Assembly (NCBI RefSeq): GCF_947179165.1
Contig: NC_077239.1
Location: 67,188,634-67,252,633, forward strand
Direction: 5' to 3'
DNA length: 64,000 nucleotides
DNA from: Solanum dulcamara
Taxonomy: Eukaryota > Streptophyta > Magnoliopsida > Solanales > Solanaceae
Shown here: positions 37,407-46,591 of the stretch, piece by piece
How the letters are laid out: each line of letters begins with the position of its first letter
Numbering within the stretch: the first letter of the stretch is position 1
The notes under the pieces: generated by a model
The model's input: only the letters and a program-made list of their open reading frames with translations
The model's database searches: none
What the model was told of the DNA's origin: nothing
Position numbers and translations under genes: made by a program

Positions 37407-40400
37407 ATGATAATCAGGACCATTGAAAAAGGGAGAGTCTCCCTAATTTACTGCGTTTATAGGATAATCTCCTTACCATTAGATTTAGGATTTAGAGTAC
37501 CTATCTCCTCTTTTCTTTTCCACTTGCATATGCAGGTAGTTGCAGGTCTGGAAAATTTCAAGGTGAGCAGCAGCATATGGACCCTTGGAGAAACAAACTT
37601 AGGTGCCCCATGGTGCAGCAGTAGCAGAATGAAACAAACTACAAGTGGAAGTTTGCCTAATCCAACTGTTGCAACTCAATTTTGGATGGCTGCTAAAGGA
37701 TGCAATACCACAGGATCATGCATAAGGAGCCCTTTGTATTGCAATCTCAGCCTGCCTCTTACCTTACTCAGCAACAACATCCTGCAGCAACAAAGTCACA
37801 AAACTGCAACCTTCAGGGAACACATACAAGACAATAGTAGTAGCTATTATAATCTGCAGAATTATTTGCCTTTGTGCTTTTCTGTTTGTTGGTGCAGGGT
37901 GATTTGTACCAAGTGGACATGTCCAAACACCTCCAAACTTTGCAGGATTGCATCATATACTAATTTGGAAAAGCTCAACAAGTTTCAGCTCAAAAGGATA
38001 ATTGGAGACGTTAGGCGAGCGACGTTGAAAAAATCAGCAGTCCTAAGCCTAAAGAGAGAGAAACTTAGTAATTGGAAGCTCCAGCTTAGGAGTCAAGCCT
38101 CCAAAATTTGCAGGGATAAAGAAAAGGCCATATATGCAAACATCATGAAGTTTCAGGTCAAACGGATAATTGGAGACGTTAGTCGAGCGACTTGGAAAAA
38201 GTTAATAGTTTCCAAAGCTCTCACTGAGGTCCCCTCCTGTTTGCTAGTTTGTGCATGCCTTGTTTTGTTTGTTTTTGGTTGCTGTATTATTTCAGGTTCC
38301 TGGAGTGATGTATCAACATTCATTAACCACAAATACATAGAGAAAAGCTACAACACAAATTCCAACCACCCTGCAGCACTTAAGCTTCAGCAGGTCAGCA
38401 TGTGCAGGGTGAGGTGCAGCTTGTGGACTTATCCAAAGGCCCCCAAACTTTGCAGGATTGCAGCATATATTATTTTGAGAAGGCCCAAGAAATTTCAGCC
38501 GAAACGGATAATTGGAGACGTTAGGCGAGCGAGCTTGAAACAATCAGCTGTCTTATGCTTAAAAAGGAAGAATTTTGCTAATTGGAAGCTCCAACTTGGG
38601 AAACAAGCCTTCAAACTTTGCATGTCTAAAGGAAAGGATATATATGCAAACTCCAGAAAGTTTCATCTCAAACGGATAAGTGGAGACGTTAGTCGAGCGA
38701 CATGGAATATGCTAACAGGCTCCAAAATTCTCTGTGAGATCCATTCTTTTCTATTAACCTTTACAGGTCTTTGCTTGTCCTTGGTTATTTGTTGTGTATT
38801 TGCAGGTTGTTGGAGATATACACCAACATGCTTTAACAATAAGTACATAGAGGACAACACCTGCAGCAGCTCAACACCTGCAGCAGCTCAACACATGCAA
38901 CACCTGCAGCAGCTCAACACATGTTTGCTTTGTTGCTTGTCTTTGGTTGATTGTTTGTGTTTAGAACCTCTTTGGCACTGCCATGAGGGCTGCAGTAATC
39001 TGAGGCTTCTATGGAGCAACACACTCAGCTGGCTAACCACACTCTCTATTATCAACATACCCCAGCAACAACTATACCAACCTACAGCAGACAAGGAACA
39101 AATCCACTCCATCTATGCCTTCTCTAATAGCTCAACACCTGCAGCAGCTACTTTCTTGTTGGTTCTTGTTTGTTGTGTAGATGCAGATGTCAGGATGGAC
39201 TTATCAACTTGTGTTCCCAACACCTACATAGAGCACATCACAAATACAACCACCAAAACAAATACCTTCACTAAGAGGCCTACACAAGGACTGTGCAGAA
39301 CAACAACTTCCTCCTGGTTTTTGTGTTTGTTTGTTTGTTTGTCTTTGGCTGATTGTTTTTGCTTAGGAACATCAACAACTGGGGAGCTATTCCATCAGAA
39401 GCTGGAGTTGATCACCAGGACTTCACAGACACAATCCCATAACATCCAATATAGCATCTGGCTTTGTTCTTCTCCTTCTTTTTGGACATGGCCTTTGTCC
39501 ACTTATGCAGGCCCCCTTTGGAACTGCTATGAGGGCTGCAATGTCCTGGGGTTTCTAAGGAGCAGCCTTCCATCCACATTCTCTAACATCAACACACCAC
39601 AGCAACAACTCCACCAACTTGCAGCACACAAGGAACATGGATGCAGAAGCCTGCAGATCTCTTTAGTTGTGAAGTTTGTAGGTTGTGTTTGTCTATGCAG
39701 ATACCCCAGCTACAGCCCCTTCCTTGAATCTGCATTGAGCCCCAAGAGCAGTCATCCTCAGCTTCATCATTGTAGCTGGCAGTCCCCCTTTGGAAATCCT
39801 AACAAGGCTGCAGTAACCTGGGGCTGCTATAAAGCAACACAATCAGCTTGCCAACCACATTCTCCATTATCAACTCACCCCAGCAACAACAACCTACAGC
39901 AGACAAGAAACATATACAAGTTTGTTGGTTTTGTTTTTTTGTGCAGGTACTCCAAGAAGTCTAACCACCTCAAAACAAAGACCAACAAGCAGCCTAGGGA
40001 ACCTGCAGCCATTAGTTCCAGCAACCTGCAGATTGGCAGGTTTGTATGCTTTAGTTGCTTGTGCAGGTATTTGCAAATACAGAATTTGAGGAAGCCAACT
40101 GCAACAGAGGAATGGCATCACATTCAACACTTTTGGAACTGGTCTTGGGATTGTGTGTTTGCTTGTTTGTTTGCTTCTTTGTTTATGCAGGTGGTTGGAG
40201 ATACAGCCCAGATGGAACTCCAACAACCTCATAGACAACATCCAAGAACCAACAATAATATCATGAGTAGCTGTAACATGTTACATCTCCACCAAATTCA
40301 TATACATACTGTGGGAACACAACACCAAACAACTGCTCAACCACACACCAAACAACAACTCAACCACAGAGCTGAAGCTGAAAGTGCAGAATTGAAAAAT

Positions 40401-40643
40401 GAAGTACAACAGCATCAGCAACAACAGATGCCAAAACCAACCTCCCATGTACAGCAACCTCCAGACTTGGTTGCTTGTGCATGTTTTTGGTTTTTATCTG
40501 TCTGTGCAGGTGCAGGCCTACAACAACAATACATTTGGACTACCATGCAGGTGTTCGAATGCAGCTACACTTCCCTCCACAACAAATCAAAGGCTGTTGA
40601 CTACCATAGCTCCATAGACTTCCTCTCCTTTCAGCCCCCATAG
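37407..40643 (+). CDS. Unrecognised 1,078-codon open frame in the LINE 3' region
   Basis: A stop-free frame beginning 42 bases after the ORF2 stop, in a different frame, lying almost wholly inside the 3.4-kb block between two direct repeats. I recognise no family. The predicted peptide has four copies of a basic motif, KRIIGDVRRAT-like (37993, 38161, 38503 and 38671), then some ten hydrophobic Cys/Val/Leu/Phe-rich segments (for example LLVCACLVLFVFGCC, FLCLFVCLSLADCFC, DCVFACLFASLFMQ) alternating with Gln/Asn/Thr/Pro-rich stretches. The hydrophobic pieces come from T/G-rich tracts ending in TGCAG. Stop scarcity could reflect skewed composition, so it may be non-coding. Repeat spacings that are all multiples of three favour coding, but a start context or transcript is not shown. 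Confidence 0.35.
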   Translation: MIIRTIEKGRVSLIYCVYRIISLPLDLGFRVPISSFLFHLHMQVVAGLENFKVSSSIWTLGETNLGAPWCSSSRMKQTTSGSLPNPTVATQFWMAAKGCNTTGSCIRSPLYCNLSLPLTLLSNNILQQQSHKTATFREHIQDNSSSYYNLQNYLPLCFSVCWCRVICTKWTCPNTSKLCRIASYTNLEKLNKFQLKRIIGDVRRATLKKSAVLSLKREKLSNWKLQLRSQASKICRDKEKAIYANIMKFQVKRIIGDVSRATWKKLIVSKALTEVPSCLLVCACLVLFVFGCCIISGSWSDVSTFINHKYIEKSYNTNSNHPAALKLQQVSMCRVRCSLWTYPKAPKLCRIAAYIILRRPKKFQPKRIIGDVRRASLKQSAVLCLKRKNFANWKLQLGKQAFKLCMSKGKDIYANSRKFHLKRISGDVSRATWNMLTGSKILCEIHSFLLTFTGLCLSLVICCVFAGCWRYTPTCFNNKYIEDNTCSSSTPAAAQHMQHLQQLNTCLLCCLSLVDCLCLEPLWHCHEGCSNLRLLWSNTLSWLTTLSIINIPQQQLYQPTADKEQIHSIYAFSNSSTPAAATFLLVLVCCVDADVRMDLSTCVPNTYIEHITNTTTKTNTFTKRPTQGLCRTTTSSWFLCLFVCLSLADCFCLGTSTTGELFHQKLELITRTSQTQSHNIQYSIWLCSSPSFWTWPLSTYAGPLWNCYEGCNVLGFLRSSLPSTFSNINTPQQQLHQLAAHKEHGCRSLQISLVVKFVGCVCLCRYPSYSPFLESALSPKSSHPQLHHCSWQSPFGNPNKAAVTWGCYKATQSACQPHSPLSTHPSNNNLQQTRNIYKFVGFVFLCRYSKKSNHLKTKTNKQPREPAAISSSNLQIGRFVCFSCLCRYLQIQNLRKPTATEEWHHIQHFWNWSWDCVFACLFASLFMQVVGDTAQMELQQPHRQHPRTNNNIMSSCNMLHLHQIHIHTVGTQHQTTAQPHTKQQLNHRAEAESAELKNEVQQHQQQQMPKPTSHVQQPPDLVACACFWFLSVCAGAGLQQQYIWTTMQVFECSYTSLHNKSKAVDYHSSIDFLSFQPP
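37431..37462 (+). repeat. Direct repeat copy 1 bounding the LINE 3' block
   Basis: GGGAGAGTCTCCCT (nearly self-complementary) followed by AATTTACTGCGTTTATAG. It matches 40853..40884 over about 32 bp with roughly five differences. The two copies lie 3,422 bp apart. Confidence 0.75.
37893..38860 (+). repeat. 510-bp tandem duplication containing four copies of a 30-bp motif
   Basis: The first unit starts at 37893 and the second at 38403, both with GTGCAGGGTGA, followed by CAAACTTTGCAGGATTGCA. Within each unit a motif of about 30 bp (GGATAATTGGAGACGTTAG plus CGAGCGA) occurs twice. The four GGATA starts are 37996, 38164, 38506 and 38674, giving spacings of 168, 342 and 168. The motif is better conserved than the sequence around it. 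Confidence 0.85.
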
Positions 40644-41147
40644 CTGATGATCATAATTCTGATGCAATGGCATAATTCACCTGGATTTACTTGGTACGAC
40701 AAGACTAAAAAGAGCAAAGATGAAAAGAATTTTCCCATCTAATGCGAGATAGAAGTTTCGTATACTTGTTCTTCTTCAATGTAGCTATGTCTGGTACGTA
40801 GCATAGTTGGAATAGGACTAGTGTAGGTTACTTTCCTTTTTTCTCATGGAAGGGGAGAGTCTCCCTCATTTATGCTTTCATAGTTGAAATTGTACCGAGA
40901 GGAGTCCTCTCACAGGTTTATTGCTTTCTAGTTATAGTTAGTCTCTTTTTTGTATCGGAGATGAGTTGGCCGACCTTAATAGGTTAGCCGACTTATGAAC
41001 CACCATAGGATCGGAGGTAAGGTTTATGTCCCCCTCCATGTATTTTTATTTTGATTATTTATGTTAAGGCTTGGGGGTGTTGCTTAACCCCTGACTGTGC
41101 ACGAGAGGTGGGAGCCTCGTGTAGGGTCTGTTCCCGTAAAAAAAAAA
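40644..41147 (+). other. LINE 3' UTR and poly(A) tail
   Basis: No open frame. It contains the second copy of the palindromic GGGAGAGTCTCCCT repeat (40853..40884), then a stretch ending GTAGGGTCTGTTCCCGTAAA that leads into an A-run of about 10 and the target duplication. This is probably the element's own 3' end used in target-primed reverse transcription. Confidence 0.75.
40853..40884 (+). repeat. Direct repeat copy 2 bounding the LINE 3' block
   Basis: GGGAGAGTCTCCCT followed by CATTTATGCTTTCATAG, the partner of 37431..37462. If the block between the copies were absent, the ORF2 end and the 3' UTR would join through one copy, giving a LINE of about 8.6 kb, a more usual size. Confidence 0.75.
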
Positions 41148-41161
41148 ATCATACTCATCAT

Positions 41162-42325
41162 CATCTGATTTTGCCATGAGGCCAAAAAGTGAGTCGAAAA
41201 CACTTTCATAATATTCCGCTGCTGTCATACACATATGTTCTGGGTGGTCAGGTTCATCAGATTCACTTGACGAGTCTCCTAAAATTGTAAGATCTTGTTT
41301 GACAATATAATTGACAGCAACTCTTCTCCTAGATTTTTTAGGACCTAGTCTCTCCGTTTGTTTGTGTCACCAAAGTTTTAACATAATTCTTGTAATCAAT
41401 CTTGTGCATTGGACATTTTTTATTGAAATGACAAGTTTGCCACACTTGTGGCACAGATCAGTAGCAATAGTTGACCTACTTGAGTTTCCTTTTTTTATGA
41501 ATCTTCCTTGCTTTATCACTATCTTCTTGAACCTATGAGTCAGATATGCCATGTCTTCATCTTCATCACTGTCATCACTGGGAACAACCTTGAATGCCAT
41601 AGATTTATCTTTATTTATTTCCTTCTTGGAAAAATCTTATTGCTTGTTGAGCTCATGAGTTTGAAAATTACGAATCAGCTCATCTATGGTGAGGGTTTTC
41701 AAATCCTTTACTTTATTGAGAAATACCCTCAACACCTTTTTGACTTACTTACTAGGGTGAATAGGTTCTCCCAAATACCTTAGTTCATTGTTAATAGAAG
41801 AAAGTCTGGTATGCATATCAAGGATACACTCATCCTCCTTCTAGTAAAATTTTTATATTGAGTGATTAGCATATCCACTTTTGGCTCTTTCACTTGAATA
41901 GTACCTTCATTTGCAGTCCTTACACACTTCCAGATTTCTTTTGCTGATTCACAAGCAGAAATTTTATTATATTCATCAGGTCCTATACCACAAATGAGCA
42001 GCTTCTTTACTCTATAGTTCTTCTCCACTTCCTTCCTGTCAACTTCATTGTATTCCTTTCTTTTCTTGGGAACAAGTCTCATAATCTCTCCATCTTTTAC
42101 TTCATTTATATGAACATATGGTCCATCTAACATAGTGTCTCACATTTCACTATCTTCAGCCATGATATAATCATGCATTCTAGTCTTCCACATACCATAG
42201 AGCTGGCCATTCAAACGTGGTGGTCGAATTATTGATTGTCCTTTTTTTAGATTAATAGGAGCAACCATTATCTCAAGATCCTCTCTAGGTGTTAACCTTA
42301 TAGAAAGTCCTGTTCTGATACCAAT
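41162..42325 (-). pseudogene. Copia gag remnant, N-terminal side
   Basis: Minus-strand pieces follow gag order: LKKGQSIIRPPRLNGQLYGM (about 42230), the UBN2-like ISACESAKEIWKCVRTANEG (about 41900..41960), the acidic DSDEDEDMAYLTHRFKK (about 41510..41570), then DLCHKCGK as half of a zinc knuckle, and an AEYYESVFDSLFGLMAKS-like stretch that joins the part beyond the LINE at 29147. Stops and frame changes lie between them. The primer-binding site and LTR follow at 42310..42330. Confidence 0.82.
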
Positions 42326-42727
42326 TGATGGCCTATATGCTTCTACAAGTAAATTTTCGGCTTGGTCCCTTACTACAGTAAGAACAATAAAGAATAGAAA
42401 AGTAAACACACAAGTGTTTTATGTGGAAACCTGCTTACTCAAGGAAGGAAAAACCACAACCTGTCTCACATGATTTCACCCAAATTCCATTATCAAACAA
42501 GTAGAGAAAAATGATTACAACCTCTTGCAATCCTAAGGATTAAACTCTTAATCCCTTCCCTCTTATTAAGACACCTGAAATCTTTAATCACTAAGTAGCA
42601 CCTCTACTACCCACTACACCAACTAACTCTAGTTGAGATAGATTTTAACAATACTCCATGGCTAACTCTAGCCATCAACTCAGATCTGAGAGATGAAAGA
42701 AGAAATGAGCAGTAACTCTACTGCACC
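42326..42727 (-). repeat. Truncated 5' LTR of the minus-strand copia element
   Basis: It starts TGATGGCCTATATGCTTCTA like the 3' LTR and follows it to CTCTACTGCACC. After that the sequence switches abruptly to a different LTR family at 42728. About 730 bp of this LTR are therefore missing. Confidence 0.82.
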
Positions 42728-43395
42728 TCAACTTTTAAGTCTATAAATATAGAATACGATTATACCATATAGATCACATCCAGGCCTAACTGGGTCCATT
42801 CTCTTATCCACCAATAAGTTTATTCAAGATCATAGCTTCTTATAACTAACACACCTCAAACCAAGGGTTCATTTACAGGTCTTGGTCCATGACTCATTTA
42901 CCACTAACCTTATTATTACATGGAAATATATATATATCATTAAGTCCTTTCATGGGATCATCCATACACACATGCTTGGCCCTCTCAGGGGACCCAATCC
43001 AATTATATTTGTGTCGGAACGTGACACCTGGTTCAGAAATGTGTCGAAATATGACACCCGATTCAAATATGTTTCAAAATATAACACTCAATCTATATAT
43101 GTGTCGAAATGTTATATTTGATCCACTTAAACAAACCAACCATATAATACCATCAATACATCACATTATATCAATAGAACAAGTTCATCACAACAAGCCA
43201 CCAATGCAATCATTTATATAAAAACTAACATATTTCCCTTATCGATACACATTTAGGCATATCATGAGTAATGCAATTACACCTTTAAGACAATTTCGGG
43301 AACCCAACCAACACCCACACTACAAAATCCTTAGGATTTATCATTAATCTCTACTTAGCTTATATTCCTGCACACAATATTATGTCCATTATATT
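42728..43395 (-). mobile_element. LTR fragment, copy of 45719..46384
   Basis: Similar by eye along its whole length, and in the same orientation, to 45719..46384. Shared landmarks include ATTATACCATATAGATCACA, TCATTAAGTCCTTTCATGGG and GACAATTTCGGGAACCCAAC. It begins at an ACCTCAAC string also found in the other copy, so the join to the copia LTR may have used microhomology. It ends near a short duplicated phrase, TATATTCCTGCACACAATAT (43362 and 43391). Confidence 0.8.
43010..43129. repeat. Four-unit 30-bp minisatellite in the LTR fragment
   Basis: Units of exactly 30 bp, each starting TGTGTCGRAA or close to it, such as TGTGTCGAAATATGACACCC. There are no spacers, so it is not a CRISPR array. 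The same array is at 46000..46119 in the related LTR. Confidence 0.85.
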
Positions 43396-44589
43396 CCTGC
43401 ACACAATATCTAGTCATTTTTCAAGTAATTTATCTTCTTTTCTAATTTAAACTTTGCAAAAGATATATATTTTCAAAAATATTTAGTCTCATCTTTATAA
43501 GAGGATAAATATATATTATTAATTTTTTTTACATTTTAATTCGATCCATTAGACATTTTCTCCATCGTTTAGATTCCGAACTCATTGGAATTGCTTAGTC
43601 TACCTAAATGGTAAGAACCAAAAAAAAAAAATTATTGCAGTTGCTTTTGAAATGTTTGAAGTAATCTTTTCCTCTTAATTTAATTTCATTTCATTAATTA
43701 ATTTAATTAAACACGATTAGATAATATAGTACATAAGTTTTATTGGTCTTATTGAAATCTGGTTTATCTACGTCGTCTTACTATTTCTTGTGTTGAATTT
43801 AATGTTTGGCTCTATATTTTTATATTTCAGTTATAAAGGATTATAATAAAAGAATTTTCTTCCTAAAAAGAAACAGAAATTTGATGTTTAATTAAAGAGA
43901 GACTAAATCAAAGCAATTCCAAGCTTTAAAATTAAATATGCACAAACGTTATTGTCCAAGCTAGTACTCCATTATTTATGAATGGTTCTTCTAATTTCTT
44001 GGCCTAATTCATTTTATGTATTATGCATTTAGAGATCTGACTTAATTAATTTCAATGGAGTATTACATGAACACGTTTTTACTTTGCTATCATCCAATTC
44101 ATACACAAATTATTATCTACACTAGAGTTAGGCACACACAATTAGGGAGCTGCCAAGCTTCATTTCTAGACTTGCACAAATTAATTTATAGACGATAAAT
44201 GAATTTAATCACTACATAATTTATAAAATACGACCTAGGTAAATTTATACCTAAATTTGATATATAGAGAAGTTTTGAATCACCAATTAGTGAATATATG
44301 CTAAATATATATATATATATATATATGAATTTATTTTTTTTCAAATAAAAGTTACTTCTTTTTCTCCAATTATTAATTAAATTAATAGATCTTAGCAAAT
44401 AAGCAATGGTGTAAATGCCAAAATAGTAGGCTCTCATTCAAATAATAGAATGATTTCTTTAATAAACTCTTTTTAAGATTTGTTTCGGGGCAGCTACGCA
44501 CACATATCTTTAAGGCTTACATATTATTTTTTGGAGACGGTAGAATCTCGTGTTGATAAAATATAGTCACGAAGTTGGGGGAGATATAT
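43396..44589. other. Gene-free AT-rich interval
   Basis: No gene, RNA or complete repeat was recognised. It contains a short (AT)n run near 44308..44326. Confidence 0.45.
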
Positions 44590-44765
44590 TTTAAGAATAA
44601 TTTCGAAGACTAGCTTCCTCCAAGTTTTGCTCTATTACGTACAGTGACCTCCCTTATGATTTTTAATATGACATTTACCTATCTTATTTTAATTTTCTTG
44701 TAACCATCCTTTAAACCTTTTAAAATAAATATAAATAAAATACATTAGGACTAATTTACCCTTTC
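44590..44765. repeat. Left arm of a large inverted repeat
   Basis: The reverse complement of 49472..49640 matches in order. Shared phrases include AATAATTTC, TTTTGCTCTAT, ATTTTAATTTTCTT and AAAATAAATATAAATAAAAT. The arms are about 170 bp and face each other across about 4.7 kb that consists mainly of LTR insertions. Divergence is considerable. Confidence 0.6.
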
Positions 44766-44911
44766 TCTAATTATTCTTTTCCCTTCATCGTTTTTCATTA
44801 TAATGACTTCCTCATTCTAATTCCTCATGAACTCATATAAATGGATCTTGATTATCAATCTTCATACGAAGTGTAAACATAGTATCCTATTATCAAAACT
44901 CAAACATTTTT

Positions 44912-46591
44912 TGTCACGATCCAATCCACCGGACCGTACAGGCACCCACTATACACCCTAATTAGGAGAACCCATAACTTTTCTAGGAAAATATTGTGGA
45001 AGTTAAATTAAAAACTTTAGTAATTAAACCAAGATTTCTAAAGAAAGCTATATTAAATCTATCTTATACAATTTATAGAAAAAACCCCAAGAATACTAGT
45101 CTAAACATGTACAAGAGCTTCTGCGAGTAGAAAATAAATAAAAGACCAATGACCCAACTTCCACCACAAGGAAGGAAAAATAGAAGCTGTTGGAGAATAG
45201 CCTTCGTCTTCACCTAAGGAACATAACTGACCTGACAATCAGACTATGCCAAGTGGCATAAAAAGAGTAATATCAGTACAAACAACAGGTACTGGTAGGC
45301 GCTATCGTTCAATCTAATACCCACCGCATAATACATGAACATAAAAATAAGAGATATCATAATAATTAAACTTCATCAATTTATCCACCCCAACCAAACA
45401 AGTACCCTCCTTACTCCCACCTTAAGGTGTTCACCACTCTACACTTCAGAGTTCCACTACCATTCTAGTTACAACTTAAGACTTGTGGGTTATGAGCTAC
45501 CATACCACTGTTTATTTACTATAACAGTTCTCACCTAACAACCTTAACCACTCAATAATTTCACCAGACCTTCACTAGTCTTAGTCTCACTGTCTTACAA
45601 CATAAGACATATCCATCTCACAACCACACTTCTAACTCACGCGAGTTTTAGGTAGCCACTACCCCTACAACAGATACTCGTGGAAATCACGATGGTAAAC
45701 TCTTTGACAACTAGAACCTCAACTTCTAAGTCTATAAATATAAAATACGATTATACCATATAGATCACATCCAGGTATAACAAGGCCCATTCTCTCATTC
45801 ACCAATAAGTTTATTCAAGATCATAGTTCCTTATAACTAACACACCTCAACTCAAGGGTTCACTTACAGGTCCTTGGTCCATGGCTCATTTACCACTAAC
45901 CTTATTATTACATGAAAATACATATATCATTAAGTCCTTTCATGGGATCATCCACACACACATGTTTGGCCCTCTCAGAGAGCCTAATCCAATTATATTT
46001 GTATCAGAATGTGACACCCGATTCAGAAATATATCGAAATGTGATATCTGATCCAAATATGTGCCGGAATATGATACCCAACCCATATATGTATCGGAAC
46101 TTGTTACCCGATCCAGTTAAATAAACCAACCATAAAATACCAATAATAGATCACATTATATCAATAGAATAGGTTCATCACAACAAACCAACAATGTAAT
46201 CATTTATATAAAAACTAACATGTTTCCCTTATTGGTACACATTTAGGCATATCATGAGTAACACAATTACACCCTTAAGACAATTTCGGGAACCCAACCA
46301 ACACCCACATAACCAAACCCTTAGGGCTTATCATTAATCTCTACTTAGTTTATATTCCTGCACACAATATTATGCCCATTATACAATAACCGTCTATATA
46401 CAATAATATCACCACCAAAAATACATTCCCAAATTATTATAGCACCTTTTTACCAGGTCACATTCGAATCAGATGCTAACATAACCAAATTTCTATCCGT
46501 CACCCACAGCTTAGTTATATGAGTTCTCATTAAATTCCCTTCGATACTACATAGTAGGTATAGATTTACTACTCATAAAAGAGAATCCTAG
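44912..46591 (-). mobile_element. LTR of a further gypsy-like family (part), interrupted by solo LTR 4
   Basis: It starts TGTCACGATCCAATCCACC on the plus strand, an LTR-type terminus. Part is copied at 42728..43395, and its first few hundred bases recur in opposite orientation at 60741..61169, inside a phytochelatin synthase intron. The sequence continues on the far side of solo LTR 4 at 48752, but its other end was not found, so total length and target duplication are unknown. Confidence 0.7.
46000..46119. repeat. 30-bp minisatellite, second copy
   Basis: About four 30-bp units of the same type as 43010..43129, here starting TGTATCAGAATGTGACACCC. Unit number is the same in both copies, so the array probably predates their duplication. 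Confidence 0.8.

Larger units (their letters stand above)
29162..41147 (+). mobile_element. Full-length L1-type LINE of about 12 kb, 14-bp TSD
   Basis: The target duplication ATCATACTCATCAT is identical at 29148..29161 and 41148..41161, and the interrupted copia gag reads continuously when the LINE is removed. It holds ORF1 with a zinc knuckle, ORF2 with endonuclease, RT, zinc finger and RNase H, a very long 3' region and a terminal A-run (about 41138..41147). Plant L1 elements are usually 5 to 8 kb, so the length is unusual; the excess lies in a 3.4-kb block after ORF2 and a long ORF1. The perfect duplication and only three premature stops suggest a fairly young insertion. Confidence 0.93.
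24798..42727 (-). mobile_element. Second degenerate Ty1/copia element (minus strand), split by a LINE and a truncated solo LTR
   Basis: Minus-strand copia: 3' LTR at 24798..25930, a polypurine tract beside it, RNase H/RT remnants, gag remnants, a primer-binding site (TTGGTATCAGAAC on the minus strand, ending next to 42326) and a partial 5' LTR at 42326..42727. The first 400 bp of the two LTRs are clearly alike. Most of pol is missing between about 28140 and 28450. Gag is interrupted by the 12-kb L1 LINE at 29162..41147, and the region near RNase H by an LTR fragment at 27264..27730. Confidence 0.88.

Noticed and set aside
43010..43129. Regular 30-bp repeats resembling a CRISPR array
   Set aside because: Units are contiguous, with no unique spacers, and they lie in a plant LTR; the same array is in a second LTR copy.
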